This document shows, piece by piece, positions 1 to 8,652 of a stretch of DNA of 64,000 nt. The stretch covers positions 1 to 64,000 of the forward strand of contig CAKSTB010000002.1 of NCBI GenBank assembly GCA_934490165.1, written 5' to 3'. A model generated the notes under the pieces. The model did not search any database and was not told the DNA's origin. It saw only the letters and a program-made list of their open reading frames with translations. Origin of the DNA: an uncultured Ruminiclostridium sp. (GTDB lineage Bacteria > Bacillota > Clostridia > Oscillospirales > Ruminococcaceae). Positions within the stretch are counted from its first letter, which is position 1; each line of letters opens with the position of its first letter. The translations under genes were made by a program, and so were the position numbers.

Positions 1-77
1 TGGCGACCTGGATGGGACTCGAACCCACGACCTCCGCCGTGACAGGGCGGCGTTCTAACCAACTGAACTACCAGGCC
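1..77 (-). tRNA. tRNA-Asp (GTC)
   Basis: A full cloverleaf reads on the minus strand: GGCCTGG acceptor arm paired with CCAGGTC, a T arm with GGGTTCGAGTCCC, and an anticodon loop CTGTCAC giving GTC (Asp). CCA is encoded at positions 3-1. It follows tRNA-Val by about 30 nt and shares its promoter. Confidence 0.96.
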
Positions 78-106
78 GTAGGAGTCAAGGCTTGCGCCTT
101 GAAAGG

Positions 107-182
107 TGGTGGAAACTATAGGGCTCGAACCTATGACCCTCTGCTTGTAAGGCAGATGCTCTCCCAGCTGAGCTAAGCTTCC
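107..182 (-). tRNA. tRNA-Val (TAC)
   Basis: The minus strand folds as a tRNA with GGAAGCT acceptor arm, GGTTCGAGCC T arm and anticodon loop CTTACAA, giving TAC (Val). CCA is encoded. It is the first gene of the tRNA pair transcribed leftward. Confidence 0.96.
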
Positions 183-241
183 GTATCCTAAGTCCATACT
201 CCGTTTGCCGAAGTTTTGTGCTCTCTTCAAGCGACTATTAT

Positions 242-270
242 ATTATACACGTTTACGTGCAATTTGTCAA
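242..270 (-). promoter_or_regulatory. Promoter of the tRNA-Val/Asp pair
   Basis: On the minus strand TTGACA (270-265) and TATAAT (247-242) are exact consensus with a 17-nt spacer, about 60 nt upstream of tRNA-Val. An overlapping second TATAAT lies at 242-237. Confidence 0.85.
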
Positions 271-383
271 GCGTTTTTTTAAAAAATTTCAAAAAATTTT
301 ATACTGCCCGCAAACGGCTTTGCTATGAGGTTTTTATTGCCGCACGACACAGCGATCCGCATTACGCCGAAGCACAATATTTC

Positions 384-725
384 TTATTCCCATGTCTTCC
401 ATACGTCGGGCTGATATCCGACTGTTGCCTGTCTGCCGTTTCTGACGATCGGAGTTTTGAACATTGAGGGAGTTTCAAGGAGCTTTTCTATTTTGTCCTC
501 TTCATACGCGAGGTACTGCATAGTACTCTCCTTATATGCCTTTGAAGATGTGTCAATGAGCTTTTCATATCCGCCTACAGCCGATGATACGCTGTTGAAC
601 TCTCCCTTTGACATACCCTTAGATAATATGTCTATAGACTGGAACTTTATACCGCGTTCCTTGAAATAACGCTCTGCTTTTTTCGTGTCAAAGCACTTTG
701 ATTTTCCGAAAATCTGTATATTCAT
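384..725 (-). CDS. ArsC/Spx-like thioredoxin-fold protein
   Basis: A 113-residue protein of the ArsC/Spx/YffB family. It begins MNIQIFGKSKCFDTKKAERY, with a single Cys near residue 11 at the position of the ArsC family active-site Cys, then a thioredoxin-like beta strand (IKFQSIDI) and the late segment KTPIVRNG that matches the family's cis-proline region. The start ATG at 725 sits just past the glycosyltransferase stop (729-727), so the two are translationally coupled; longer starts would lie inside that gene. There is no second Cys as in Spx CxxC, so arsenate reduction is not shown. A small redox or RNA-polymerase-binding role is possible but unproven. Confidence 0.8.
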   Translation of the reverse strand: MNIQIFGKSKCFDTKKAERYFKERGIKFQSIDILSKGMSKGEFNSVSSAVGGYEKLIDTSSKAYKESTMQYLAYEEDKIEKLLETPSMFKTPIVRNGRQATVGYQPDVWKTWE

Positions 726-726
726 A

Positions 727-1857
727 TCAGGATACCTTTTTATTTGCCATATTTTCAAGCAGGTCGCATATTCTGCCCGCCGCCGAAGATATATTCTTTC
801 TCTGACTTTCAACAATACTGCGGCATACTTCCCTGTCCTTAAGCTTATCAAGCGCCTGCTCTATCTTCATTTTTTTGAGCGAAAGGCTCATACCGTGACT
901 TGCAAAATACTTTATATTCTTAGTTTCACAGCCCGGTATCGGTGACATATGCACAATAGGCACGCCCGATACAGCCGCCTCGGTCGAGCTCAGTCCTCCG
1001 GGCTTTGTGACAAACACATCTGCCGCCGCCAGATAGTCGTGCATTCTGTCGGTGAAGCCCAGAACCGTGAATGAATTATTATCGGCTGTTTTTTCCGTCA
1101 GCATACGGCGGAGCTTCTCGTTCGTGCCGCATATTATAACAAACTGCGTATCGGTGTTTTCTCTGCCGTATCTTATCAGCTTTTCAGTAAGGCGCTTTAT
1201 ATTTCCCGCGCCCATACTTCCGCCTGTTACCAGCACACAGCGCTTATCTGGCTGAAGCCCGAGTTCTTTTCTGAGCGCGGAAATGTCCTTTGCGGGTGTT
1301 TCGAATACTCGGCTGACAGGAATGCCATATGGCAACAGTTGTTCTCTTGTCGCGCCCTGCTTGATGTAATCGCAGCACAGATCCTCAGCGGGAATCACAT
1401 ACTTGTCGCAGGTCGTTTCCATTGTAAAAGGCGTACAGGTGTAATCCGTGCCGATAAATACTGTCGGCGGCAGATCATAGCCCTTACGTTTGAGATATGT
1501 CAGCATCTCAGCCGCATAGAAATGCGTCATAGCGATAACGTCATACTCGTTGCCTTTAAGATACTCTCCGAGCTTCCTTGCCGCCTTGCGGTTTGCAAAG
1601 TACATGGGCGATCTTAGCGGCAGATGACAAAGGCGCATACCTACATGGTAGACTGCGCCGAATATATGGGGAAAGCATTTGGCTGTGAACACATAAAAGC
1701 TGCCGACGTGCGCCGCCTTCCATGTCGGGTCGAGCGTATACGGGTCAAGCATTATCGCGTTATGTCCTCTTGCTTCCAGTTCTTCTTTAACAGCACGAGC
1801 CGCGGTATTGTGTCCGCCGCCGGTACTGCATGATAAGATCAGTGCTTCCATAGCCAT
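727..1857 (-). CDS. MGDG synthase/UgtP-like processive glycosyltransferase
   Basis: A 376-residue GT-B fold glycosyltransferase of the MurG-like diacylglycerol glucosyltransferase family. The N-terminal MGDG_synth part begins ALILSCSTGGGHNTAAR, the typical GGGH nucleotide loop, and the C-terminal half carries GGSMGAGN and KPGGLSSTEAAVSGVP, the UDP-sugar-binding signature. The family adds sugars to diacylglycerol for glycolipid or lipoteichoic acid anchors at the inner membrane face. The start at 1857 (MAMEAL) or 1851 (MEAL) overlaps the end of plsY by 13-19 nt, fitting a phospholipid/glycolipid operon. Further upstream in-frame codons lie inside plsY and are rejected. Confidence 0.88.
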   Translation of the reverse strand: MAMEALILSCSTGGGHNTAARAVKEELEARGHNAIMLDPYTLDPTWKAAHVGSFYVFTAKCFPHIFGAVYHVGMRLCHLPLRSPMYFANRKAARKLGEYLKGNEYDVIAMTHFYAAEMLTYLKRKGYDLPPTVFIGTDYTCTPFTMETTCDKYVIPAEDLCCDYIKQGATREQLLPYGIPVSRVFETPAKDISALRKELGLQPDKRCVLVTGGSMGAGNIKRLTEKLIRYGRENTDTQFVIICGTNEKLRRMLTEKTADNNSFTVLGFTDRMHDYLAAADVFVTKPGGLSSTEAAVSGVPIVHMSPIPGCETKNIKYFASHGMSLSLKKMKIEQALDKLKDREVCRSIVESQRKNISSAAGRICDLLENMANKKVS

Positions 1858-2444
1858 CTGACATCGAACTTCTCGCGCTCTTCGGGAACGCTGAGCATCT
1901 TTATCGAGCAGGCAATGGTGATCATCAGCATACCTACCGATACCGCCTTGACAGGCTCTATAAAGAACGATACAAGCGTTGTACAGCAATATGAAATGAT
2001 AGTGCAGAAGCAGTGCGGTGTTATCTTTATCAGCGTCATAAACAGGATAAAGAAGAAGCACAGCGTCAGCACCGTTGTCCAGTTAGGCCACATACCCGCA
2101 AGCGAGCCGAATGTAACAGCTATTGCCTTGCCGCCCTTGAACTTTGAAAAAATAGGCAGGATATGACCTATTACCGGCGCTACAAGCACTATAGGGAGCA
2201 TAACCTCAGACGGATTTTCCGTGTGCATATAGATGAACACGGGTAAAAATCCCTTGCCCATATCGCACAGCAGTGTCAGTGCGCCGCATAGCACACCGCC
2301 GTAACGGAATGCGTTAGCCGTTCCGTAGTTCTTGTCAGGGCTCTTGGATATTATGTCCTTGTGAAACAGTTTTGAAATAATGCTTGCAAACAAAATACTG
2401 CCGAGCAGATAGCCCGATATGGCAAAAAACAAGCCTGTAAGCAT
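1839..2444 (-). CDS. plsY: Glycerol-3-phosphate acyltransferase PlsY
   Basis: A 201-residue polytopic membrane enzyme that transfers acyl groups from acyl-phosphate to glycerol-3-phosphate, the first membrane step of phospholipid synthesis. Visible family motifs are GYLLGSILFA near the N-terminus, NYGTANAFRYGG replacing the usual S/G-x-N-PGATN block, and GHILPIFSKFKGGKAIA, the phosphate-binding glycine-rich loop. About five hydrophobic segments are seen. The NYGTAN variant departs from the usual GNPGATN sequence. The SD is GGAGG 5 nt upstream of ATG 2444. Its partner plsX lies in the other minus-strand run at 16173. Confidence 0.9.
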   Translation of the reverse strand: MLTGLFFAISGYLLGSILFASIISKLFHKDIISKSPDKNYGTANAFRYGGVLCGALTLLCDMGKGFLPVFIYMHTENPSEVMLPIVLVAPVIGHILPIFSKFKGGKAIAVTFGSLAGMWPNWTTVLTLCFFFILFMTLIKITPHCFCTIISYCCTTLVSFFIEPVKAVSVGMLMITIACSIKMLSVPEEREKFDVRWLWKH

Positions 2445-2459
2445 ATGTATCCCTCCGTA

Positions 2460-3542
2460 TCAGTTAATAATTATAAGTTCCTTTGTCGTTTCTGTGAGAT
2501 TGCGGCAGCCGTCCTTTGTGACAACTACCATGTCTTCAATTCTTACGCCGAATTTGCCCGAAATATACACACCCGGCTCGTCTGTCAGTATCATACCCTC
2601 TTTGAGCATATACTGCGATGACGGTGAAGCCGTAGGCGCTTCGTGTATCTCAAGTCCTACGCCATGACCCAGTCCGTGACCGAAATACTTTCCGTATCCC
2701 CATGCATCAAGCGTACTTCTTGCCACGCTGTCGACCACCTTGCCGCTGATGTCCGCGCGTATAGCCTTCATAGCGTCAAGATTTGCAAAGAGCACAGCGT
2801 CATACATTCTCTTCATCTCTTCTGTCACCTTGCCGATAGCTATCGTTCTTGTCATATCCGAATGGTAGCCGTCATAGGTCGCGCCGAAATCAAGCGTCAG
2901 AAAATCTCCGTTTTCGAGCTTTTTATCGGTAGGGACTGCGTGCGGTGAAGCTGAATTTACACCCGATGCCGCAATGGTATCGAACGATTTTCCGTCCGAG
3001 CCGTACTCAGCCATATAGTATTCAAGCAGAGCCGCAACGTGCTTTTCCGTCTGTCCGGGCTTTATGTCACGCAGAAGCCGTGAGAAAGCCTTTTCCGCTA
3101 TCCTCTGCGCCTTTACTATCTTCTCTATCTCTTCGGGAGTTTTGATAACACGCATTTTCTCGATCATATCCGAGAGCTCGCGTGAGCTGTCAAACTTTAT
3201 GAACGAGTAGTTTGCCTTGTATCTGTCAAGCTCAGTTACCGTCATAGCACTGCTTTCAATGCTCACGGTCGTTATGCCGTGCTTTGTCAGCAGGCTCATA
3301 AGCTGGCTTTTCGCATTTTCAAGAAGCACTACCTCACAGTCGGTAACGCGCTCCTTAGCCTTGTCAAAATAGCGGAAATCGATAAGCAGATAGCTTGCCT
3401 CTTTTGTCACAAGTATCATACCCGCAGACGATGTAAAACCGCTGAAATATCTTCTGCTTATATCCGATGTGATAAGCGCCGCGTGCTTTTCATCGGCAAG
3501 ATTATCCGCAAGCTTCGCTATATTTCCCGCATTCTTAACCAT
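2460..3542 (-). CDS. Xaa-Pro aminopeptidase-like M24 peptidase
   Basis: A 360-residue M24B metallopeptidase that should remove N-terminal residues before proline in the cytoplasm. An N-terminal creatinase-like domain covers about residues 10-125. The pita-bread catalytic domain shows all expected metal ligands: LDFGATYDGYHSD (two Asp), GHGLGHGVGLEIHE (His), TDEPGVY (Glu) and RIEDMV (Glu). The start at 3542 is set by GGAGG five nt upstream; an alternative at 3572 lacks an SD. It lies between aroQ and plsY, 100 nt downstream of aroQ. Confidence 0.93.
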   Translation of the reverse strand: MVKNAGNIAKLADNLADEKHAALITSDISRRYFSGFTSSAGMILVTKEASYLLIDFRYFDKAKERVTDCEVVLLENAKSQLMSLLTKHGITTVSIESSAMTVTELDRYKANYSFIKFDSSRELSDMIEKMRVIKTPEEIEKIVKAQRIAEKAFSRLLRDIKPGQTEKHVAALLEYYMAEYGSDGKSFDTIAASGVNSASPHAVPTDKKLENGDFLTLDFGATYDGYHSDMTRTIAIGKVTEEMKRMYDAVLFANLDAMKAIRADISGKVVDSVARSTLDAWGYGKYFGHGLGHGVGLEIHEAPTASPSSQYMLKEGMILTDEPGVYISGKFGVRIEDMVVVTKDGCRNLTETTKELIIIN

Positions 3543-3642
3543 ATTTCCTCCGTTACGGCAAAAAATCCGCATTTATCCAAATGATAATTCTAGCTCTTAA
3601 ATATTAACTGAAAATCAACCGGCGCACTTAACCAAATCCGCG

Positions 3643-4071
3643 TCAATCCATGTTGAGCGCGTAGAAAAGTGCCATCATATAGCTCTTTTCGCCGAAACCT
3701 GCGATAGTTCCCTTGCACACGGGAGATATCACGGAATGGTGTCTGAACTCTTCTCTTGCGTGTACATTTGACATATGGACTTCGATCACGGGTATCTTAA
3801 TAGCCGCGATAGCGTCCCTTATAGCGTAGCTGTAGTGCGTATATGCGCCCGCGTTGAAGATAACGCAGTCGTACTTCAGCCTTGCGTCATGGAGAGCGTC
3901 TATAAGCGCGCCCTCGTGGTTTGACTGGAAGAAGTCGATCTGTGCGCCGTTCTTCTCGGCACAGTTCTTCAGTCTTTCGTTTATCGCCGCGAGCGAATTG
4001 TCGCCGTATACCGACGGTTCACGCTCGCCGAGCAGATTTAAGTTGGGTCCGTTCATTACAAGTATTTTCAT
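3643..4071 (-). CDS. aroQ: Type II 3-dehydroquinate dehydratase
   Basis: A 142-residue type II dehydroquinase that dehydrates 3-dehydroquinate to 3-dehydroshikimate in the shikimate pathway. It starts MKILVMNGPNLNLLGEREP, the family signature, with the lid Tyr in PSVYG, the FNAGAYTHYS loop and the catalytic His in VIEVHMSNVHAREEFRHHS. The length is normal for the dodecameric enzyme. It is the only aro gene here and is embedded in a mixed operon 14 nt downstream of the endonuclease IV-like gene. Confidence 0.96.
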   Translation of the reverse strand: MKILVMNGPNLNLLGEREPSVYGDNSLAAINERLKNCAEKNGAQIDFFQSNHEGALIDALHDARLKYDCVIFNAGAYTHYSYAIRDAIAAIKIPVIEVHMSNVHAREEFRHHSVISPVCKGTIAGFGEKSYMMALFYALNMD

Positions 4072-4085
4072 TTTATTTTCCGTCC

Positions 4086-4931
4086 TTATTTCAGATAGCC
4101 GAGGTAAGCTTTTTTCATAGTTGACGCGTCCTCTGCCTGTGTTCCGTCCGATTCGCAGATGACCGTGCAGTCAAGGTTTCTTTTTGCGAACAGTTCACAC
4201 AGTGGTTCATACCGCGGTCCATAAACCTCGTCTTCAAACGTCAGATGACGTTTTTCACCGCCGGAGGTATATTCTATCTTTGAAAAGTGGATATGCATCT
4301 GCGAAAGTCTGTCGTGCCCGAGCTTGTTTTCAATACTGTCGAGCATCGCGGCATAATCGTCTATTGTCTTTATCGCACCGAGCGTTCTTGCATTCAGATG
4401 TCCGAAGTCAACGCACGGGAGCATCTCATCGTCAATCGTGCACAGCTCGATCACTTCCTCAAGCGTGCCGAGCTGATTTATCTTGCCCATGGTTTCGGGG
4501 CAGATAATAGCTTTCAGTCCTTCGCTCTTTCGTGCGGCAACTGCCTTTGTGAGCGTCTGCTTAGCGAGGTACAGCGCTTCTGCCCTTGTCATCTTTGAGC
4601 ACGAGCCGGAATGCACTACTACCTTTGTCGCACCCAGCTTATCGGCGGCTCTGAGTGAGTCCATAATATAATTCACGCTGTTGTCACGCTTTTCAGCCTC
4701 AACGCTTGAAAGCGATATGAAGTACGGAGCGTGGAGCGTTACGGTTATATTGTTGTCGCTTGCAAGTGCAGGCAGCTTTTCATAGGTTGCCGCCGCAATG
4801 CGTACTCCTCTGCCGCACTCGACCTCATAGCAGTCAAGATTCATTGACGCAAGATATGCGGGCAGCTCATCGGGAAATTTCTTCTTGCCGAAGCTCAGCG
4901 AATTACCGCCCGGTCCGAATTTAACAGCCAT
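4086..4931 (-). CDS. Endonuclease IV-like AP endonuclease
   Basis: A 281-residue TIM-barrel protein of the AP endonuclease 2 (Nfo) family, which cuts DNA 5' of abasic sites using three zinc ions. Metal-ligand motifs appear in order: HAPYF, VVHSGS, CPETMGK, CVDFGHLNAR, MHIHFSKIE and ICESDG. Length matches classical Nfo (about 285). The start codon overlaps the yqeG stop (TAATG), so the two genes are translationally coupled. Family members can also be sugar isomerase-like, but the motif set favours DNA repair. Confidence 0.88.
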   Translation of the reverse strand: MAVKFGPGGNSLSFGKKKFPDELPAYLASMNLDCYEVECGRGVRIAAATYEKLPALASDNNITVTLHAPYFISLSSVEAEKRDNSVNYIMDSLRAADKLGATKVVVHSGSCSKMTRAEALYLAKQTLTKAVAARKSEGLKAIICPETMGKINQLGTLEEVIELCTIDDEMLPCVDFGHLNARTLGAIKTIDDYAAMLDSIENKLGHDRLSQMHIHFSKIEYTSGGEKRHLTFEDEVYGPRYEPLCELFAKRNLDCTVICESDGTQAEDASTMKKAYLGYLK

Positions 4932-5440
4932 TACTTATTCTCCTTGGATCTAAGCTTTGAGTAATCCCTGTGAAAAAACAGGTTCTCGGCTTTTCTTTTA
5001 AGCCTGAACGTCCACGCGCTCTCCATATGGAAAGGCTCGACCAGCACCGATACCGCGCCCTTGATATTTCCTGCGATTATATCGGTAAATATCTGATCTC
5101 CGACTACTGCTACCTGATTTTTCGGCACACCCATTATCTTTATCGCTTTTGATATGCCGAATGTAAGGGGCTTACAGCCGTTTGCGGTAAACGGAAGTCC
5201 GAGCTTCTTTGCAAGCGGCGCTACGCGCTTATTCGTGTTGTTTGATACTATACGCATCGGTACGCCTATGCTCTTCATATGCCCGAGCCACTCGGGTACG
5301 CCGTTTTCTGCGGCGGGGTTGCCGTGCATTGACAGCGTATTGTCAAGGTCAAGCACCAGTGCCTTTATATTATATTTATCAAGAAAGTCCTCATCTATGT
5401 CGAGAACTGAATTTATCCAAATCTGCGGTTTAAAAATCAT
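4931..5440 (-). CDS. yqeG: YqeG family HAD IIIA phosphatase
   Basis: A 169-residue HAD-superfamily protein. Motif I is LDLDNTLSMHG, motif II IVSNNT, a conserved Lys follows in the CKP segment, and motif IV is VVGDQIFTDI. This pattern is typical of YqeG/PGP-type phosphatases conserved in Firmicutes; the substrate in bacteria is uncertain. The start at 5440 follows AAAGGA; a longer reading frame to 5488 would overlap the rpsU terminator. It is the first gene after that terminator. Confidence 0.92.
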   Translation of the reverse strand: MIFKPQIWINSVLDIDEDFLDKYNIKALVLDLDNTLSMHGNPAAENGVPEWLGHMKSIGVPMRIVSNNTNKRVAPLAKKLGLPFTANGCKPLTFGISKAIKIMGVPKNQVAVVGDQIFTDIIAGNIKGAVSVLVEPFHMESAWTFRLKRKAENLFFHRDYSKLRSKENK

Positions 5441-5464
5441 ACCGTATCCTTTTTGATAAAAATT

Positions 5465-5511
5465 AAAAGGCGAACAAAGCGTCAGCATGAGGCTAACCTT
5501 GTCCGCCTTTT
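5465..5511 (-). terminator. Terminator after rpsU
   Basis: AAAAGGCGGACAAG pairs with CTTTGTTCGCCTTTT on the minus strand, followed by AATTTTTA. It separates rpsU from yqeG; some read-through is expected because no clear promoter is seen for yqeG. Confidence 0.75.
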
Positions 5512-5529
5512 ATTACCGTAAGTAACTAA

Positions 5530-5706
5530 TTACTTAAACTTGCGCTTACGAGCAGCCTCGGATTTCTTCTTACGCTTTACCGAAGGTTTTTCGTAGTGTT
5601 CTCTTTTACGAACCTCTGCGAGGACGCCGTCTCTGGCGCATGATCTCTTGAAACGCTTGAGAGCTGTATCTAAAGATTCATTCTTGCCTAAACGTACTTC
5701 TGCCAT
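5530..5706 (-). CDS. rpsU: 30S ribosomal protein S21
   Basis: A 58-residue basic protein reading [20 protein letters not shown], then a Lys/Arg-rich tail ending KRKFK. This is S21 of the small ribosomal subunit, involved in start-site selection. It is short but complete, with GGGAGGGA seven nt upstream of ATG 5706 and its own consensus promoter and terminator, so it forms a monocistronic unit. Length matches Firmicute S21 (about 57-58). Confidence 0.97.
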   Translation of the reverse strand: MAEVRLGKNESLDTALKRFKRSCARDGVLAEVRKREHYEKPSVKRKKKSEAARKRKFK

Positions 5707-5775
5707 CTATATCCCTCCCTTTGCCAAATGGCACAGGTTATAACTCATACAAATTTTATAAAGATGTATGCTAGT

Positions 5776-5804
5776 ATTATACATTATCGTACCGACTTTG
5801 TCAA
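5776..5804 (-). promoter_or_regulatory. rpsU promoter
   Basis: On the minus strand TTGACA (5804-5799) and TATAAT (5781-5776) have a 17-nt spacer, 70 nt upstream of rpsU. Confidence 0.85.
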
Positions 5805-5851
5805 TACGTTTTTGAAAATTTCGTAAAAATTCTTACTCAAATGCAGGATTT

Positions 5852-6205
5852 TCAGTCCAAAAACTCCTTGATATCAACCTCTTCTGCGTCCTGCCAGAGT
5901 CTTTCAAGGTCGTAGAAATCTCTTGTTTCCTTGTAGAAAACGTGGAAAACGACATCTATATAGTCGAGCACTATCCAGTTTCCGCTTGCCTTGCCGTCAA
6001 TGGACTTAGGCTCTTCGCCCTTTTCGCCGAGCTTGAAATCGACCTCGTCTGCGAGCGCCTTTACCTGTGTCGAGCTTGAACCGCTTGCTATTACAAAGTA
6101 GTTTGCAAGTATCGTAAGATCGCGCACCTTGAGTATTTTTATATCATCTGCCTTTTTTGAGTCGAGAGCCTTTATGCCCTCTTTCAGAATTTCTATATCA
6201 GTCAT
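5852..6205 (-). CDS. rsfS: Ribosome silencing factor RsfS
   Basis: A 117-residue protein of the RsfS/Iojap (DUF143) family, which binds L14 on the 50S subunit and blocks subunit joining when nutrients are scarce. Typical segments are VRDLTILANYFVIASGSS, VKALADEV and WIVLDYIDVVFHVFYKETRDFYDLERLW. It overlaps the end of yqeK by 8 nt, in the conserved Firmicute order yhbY-nadD-yqeK-rsfS. Confidence 0.95.
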   Translation of the reverse strand: MTDIEILKEGIKALDSKKADDIKILKVRDLTILANYFVIASGSSSTQVKALADEVDFKLGEKGEEPKSIDGKASGNWIVLDYIDVVFHVFYKETRDFYDLERLWQDAEEVDIKEFLD

Positions 6206-6845
6206 TCTTAGGATTTTTCCTTTCTGTTTCGCTTTTTCTTGCTCTCATGAGCTTGGTGTAAAAATTATACCCCGCTATCGTGCACGGCGGTATTACTCCG
6301 CCCTTGCCCAGCGTTTCGCCTATAGAATATTTTAACGCATTGTACATAGCGTTGTCAAGATTTTCAAAGCTCATTTCACGGTATTTTTCAACGTCCTTAT
6401 AGCTTCTGTCGGCACTTGTCAGATCGCCTAAGTAAACGATCTTTTCAAGAAGCGACATATCGGCTCTGCCTGCTGTATGATAACGTACTGCGTTTAAAAT
6501 ATCGTTGTCCTTTATTCCGAGATTTTTTGAAATATGATACGCTCCCGCGGGGCCGTGCCAGAGTGCCGGAGTATATAATTCTTCGTCGCTCACATCCATA
6601 TTGCTCAGTATCGCCTGAGATTTCATGGCATTCGGCGTTTCTTCCTTTTTTATATCGTGAAGAAGTCCCGCAAGATATGCCTTTTCCTCGTCACCGCCAT
6701 GCTTTTTAGCAAGCGCCAGACACATCGCGGCAACATTCATGCTGTGTGTAAAACGCTTTTTGGAAAGTGTGTCTTTAAGGAGCTTTACATAATTCGCATA
6801 TTTCTCGGCATAACGCTGTTCGTCCTTGCCTTGTTTCTCACACAT
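6198..6845 (-). CDS. yqeK: YqeK-type HD phosphohydrolase (Ap4A hydrolase)
   Basis: A 215-residue HD-domain metal-dependent hydrolase. Ligand motifs are RFTHSMNVA, GLLHDIKKE, WHGPAGA, RYHTAG and LGDL. YqeK proteins hydrolyse diadenosine tetraphosphate symmetrically. The ATG at 6845 overlaps the nadD stop and has AAGGA 11 nt upstream; a GTG at 6854 would be only two nt from that SD and is rejected. Confidence 0.92.
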   Translation of the reverse strand: MCEKQGKDEQRYAEKYANYVKLLKDTLSKKRFTHSMNVAAMCLALAKKHGGDEEKAYLAGLLHDIKKEETPNAMKSQAILSNMDVSDEELYTPALWHGPAGAYHISKNLGIKDNDILNAVRYHTAGRADMSLLEKIVYLGDLTSADRSYKDVEKYREMSFENLDNAMYNALKYSIGETLGKGGVIPPCTIAGYNFYTKLMRARKSETERKNPKND

Positions 6846-7437
6846 ACAGACCACGTTCCTTTATATAGCTTTCAACAGCTGCGGGGACAAGCCCTGTAAT
6901 GCTCTCTGCGTTTTTCAGCTTTTCTCTTATCTCTGTCGAGCTTACCTCAGTGACGTGCAGGTTAAGCACCTTTATTCTGCCCATTTCTGTGGCATATTCA
7001 CACATATCGCTGTACTCGCTGTTTTCCCTTGCGGCGGCAACCACCTTGCACTCGCCCAGAAGCGCCTCATAGCGATACCATTTATCGAAATAGAACAGCA
7101 TATCGCCGCCGATTATCAGATAGAATACCGCGTCATCTGGGTACTGCCTTTTAAGCTCACGGATAGTATTTATCGTGTAGCTTGTACCGCCCATACGCTT
7201 TTCAATATCACTTATTTCAAACTTGCCGCTTGCTATTTCGTCTGCAAAGGCAAGCTCACACATCTTTGCCCTGTCCTCAAAAGCGATAAGGCCCTTGTTG
7301 CTTTTGTGCGGCGAAACGCAAGTGGGGATTATCAGCATCTTCTGAAGCTTAAGGTCGGTGAAAGCTTCTTTCACCATATTTATATGTCCGTTGTGGATGG
7401 GGTTGAATGCCCCGCCGAATACGCCTATTTTAATCAT
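6838..7437 (-). CDS. nadD: Nicotinate-nucleotide adenylyltransferase
   Basis: A 199-residue nucleotidyltransferase that adenylates nicotinate mononucleotide to deamido-NAD. The T/HxGH nucleotide-binding motif appears as GGAFNPIHNGH, and the C-terminal ISSTxIR motif as VSSTEIREKL. Length and motifs are standard. It overlaps yhbY upstream by 8 nt and yqeK downstream by 8 nt. Confidence 0.96.
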   Translation of the reverse strand: MIKIGVFGGAFNPIHNGHINMVKEAFTDLKLQKMLIIPTCVSPHKSNKGLIAFEDRAKMCELAFADEIASGKFEISDIEKRMGGTSYTINTIRELKRQYPDDAVFYLIIGGDMLFYFDKWYRYEALLGECKVVAAARENSEYSDMCEYATEMGRIKVLNLHVTEVSSTEIREKLKNAESITGLVPAAVESYIKERGLYV

Positions 7438-7732
7438 CTAAGCTTATCTTCCTTTTCTTTACGTCCTTGTTCTGTCTGTAAAGGACTATCTTTGTGCCGA
7501 TCACCTGTACAACTATGCTGTTTGTCTTTTCGCCAATCTCGCCCGCAAGCTCCTTTGCACTGTAGCCGCAGTTTTCGAGAACTCTTATCTTTATAAGCTC
7601 TCTTGCCTCCAGTGCGTCCGAAAGCTGCTTTATAAGCTCGTCCGAAATTGCGTTCTTTCCTATCTGAAAGATAGTTTCATAGTTACTTGCAATACCTTTC
7701 AGCTTTGCTCTCTGTCTGCTTGTTATCTCCAT
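7430..7732 (-). CDS. yhbY: YhbY family RNA-binding protein
   Basis: A 100-residue CRS1/YhbY (CRM) domain protein that binds ribosomal precursors. The family core TSRQRAKLKGIASNYETI, the loop QIGKNAIS (normally GKxG), and the ending GTKIVLYRQ are present. It is followed directly by nadD as in many Firmicutes. Confidence 0.93.
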   Translation of the reverse strand: MEITSRQRAKLKGIASNYETIFQIGKNAISDELIKQLSDALEARELIKIRVLENCGYSAKELAGEIGEKTNSIVVQVIGTKIVLYRQNKDVKKRKISLDD

Positions 7733-7748
7733 TTATTTTCTCCGTTTC

Positions 7749-8042
7749 TTATCTTATAAAGAAATACCATACGGCAAATACAGCGCCGAGCTGTAAAACA
7801 ATAATTACCGGTATTCCTATCATAAATCGTTTATGCTTTGTCTTGTGGTGGAACAGCCGCATTGAAATATACATTGCGACCGAGCCGCCGAGCGCAGATA
7901 TAAGAAAAAGCGTGCTTTCCCTTATGCGCCATCTGTCCTTTTTTGCTCTTCTCTTATCTACCGCGGGGAGTATAAAGCCTGCGGCATTTACAATGCCGAG
8001 GTATACCCACAGCAGATATAGCAGTATATCCCTGATATCCAT
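7749..8042 (-). CDS. DUF1294 membrane protein
   Basis: A 97-residue protein with about three hydrophobic segments and the DUF1294 core FILPAVDKRRAKKDRWRIRESTLFLISALGGSVAMYISMRLFHHKT. The function of the family is unknown. Its ATG overlaps the rdgB stop (TAATG), so it is translationally coupled to rdgB. Confidence 0.85.
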   Translation of the reverse strand: MDIRDILLYLLWVYLGIVNAAGFILPAVDKRRAKKDRWRIRESTLFLISALGGSVAMYISMRLFHHKTKHKRFMIGIPVIIVLQLGAVFAVWYFFIR

Positions 8043-8626
8043 TACTTTTTACTGAGCTCGTAAGCAAGCTTTTCAAGCGCTCTTGCCCTATGGCTTATCT
8101 TGTTCTTTTCTTCGTCCGAAAGGCAAGCCATGCTAGTATCATCGTCAAGCATGAATATCGGGTCATATCCGAAGCCGTTTTTGCCTACAGGCTCTTCTCC
8201 GATAAATCCCTCGCACTCGCCTGTAACGCATATTTCATAATCATCGTCACGGATAAAGTACAGAGCGCACACGAATTTTGCGTTTCTGAGCGGCTTGTCA
8301 ACACCTTTCAGCTCATCAAGGACTTTGTTTATCCTGTCCTCGTTTGTAGCATTCTCGCCTGCATATCGTGCAGAATATATTCCCGGTGCACCGCCTAAAA
8401 ATTCTATGGCAAGCCCGCTGTCATCCGCAAGCACGGGAATATGGGTAATGTCATAAATAGTTTTTGCCTTTATATGCGCGTTCTCGCTGAATGTTGTGCC
8501 GTCCTCGGGTATTTCTGTATCTATCCCTGCTTCTTTCATGGAAACGGGCTCATAGCCGAGAGGTGTCAGCATTTCCTTGAATTCTTTTATCTTGCCTGCG
8601 TTGTTCGAGGCTATAATAAGCTTCAT
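8042..8626 (-). CDS. rdgB: XTP/dITP pyrophosphatase (RdgB/HAM1)
   Basis: A 194-residue nucleotide sanitising enzyme that hydrolyses XTP and (d)ITP. The Ham1 signature IIASNNAGKIKEF, the metal-site segment VLADDSGLAIEFLGGAPGIYSARYAG, NGFGYDPIF and the KISHRARAL ending are all visible. Length is normal. It is coupled to the DUF1294 gene downstream. Confidence 0.96.
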   Translation of the reverse strand: MKLIIASNNAGKIKEFKEMLTPLGYEPVSMKEAGIDTEIPEDGTTFSENAHIKAKTIYDITHIPVLADDSGLAIEFLGGAPGIYSARYAGENATNEDRINKVLDELKGVDKPLRNAKFVCALYFIRDDDYEICVTGECEGFIGEEPVGKNGFGYDPIFMLDDDTSMACLSDEEKNKISHRARALEKLAYELSKK

Positions 8627-8652
8627 ATATTATCCTTTCGTGATTTATCCGA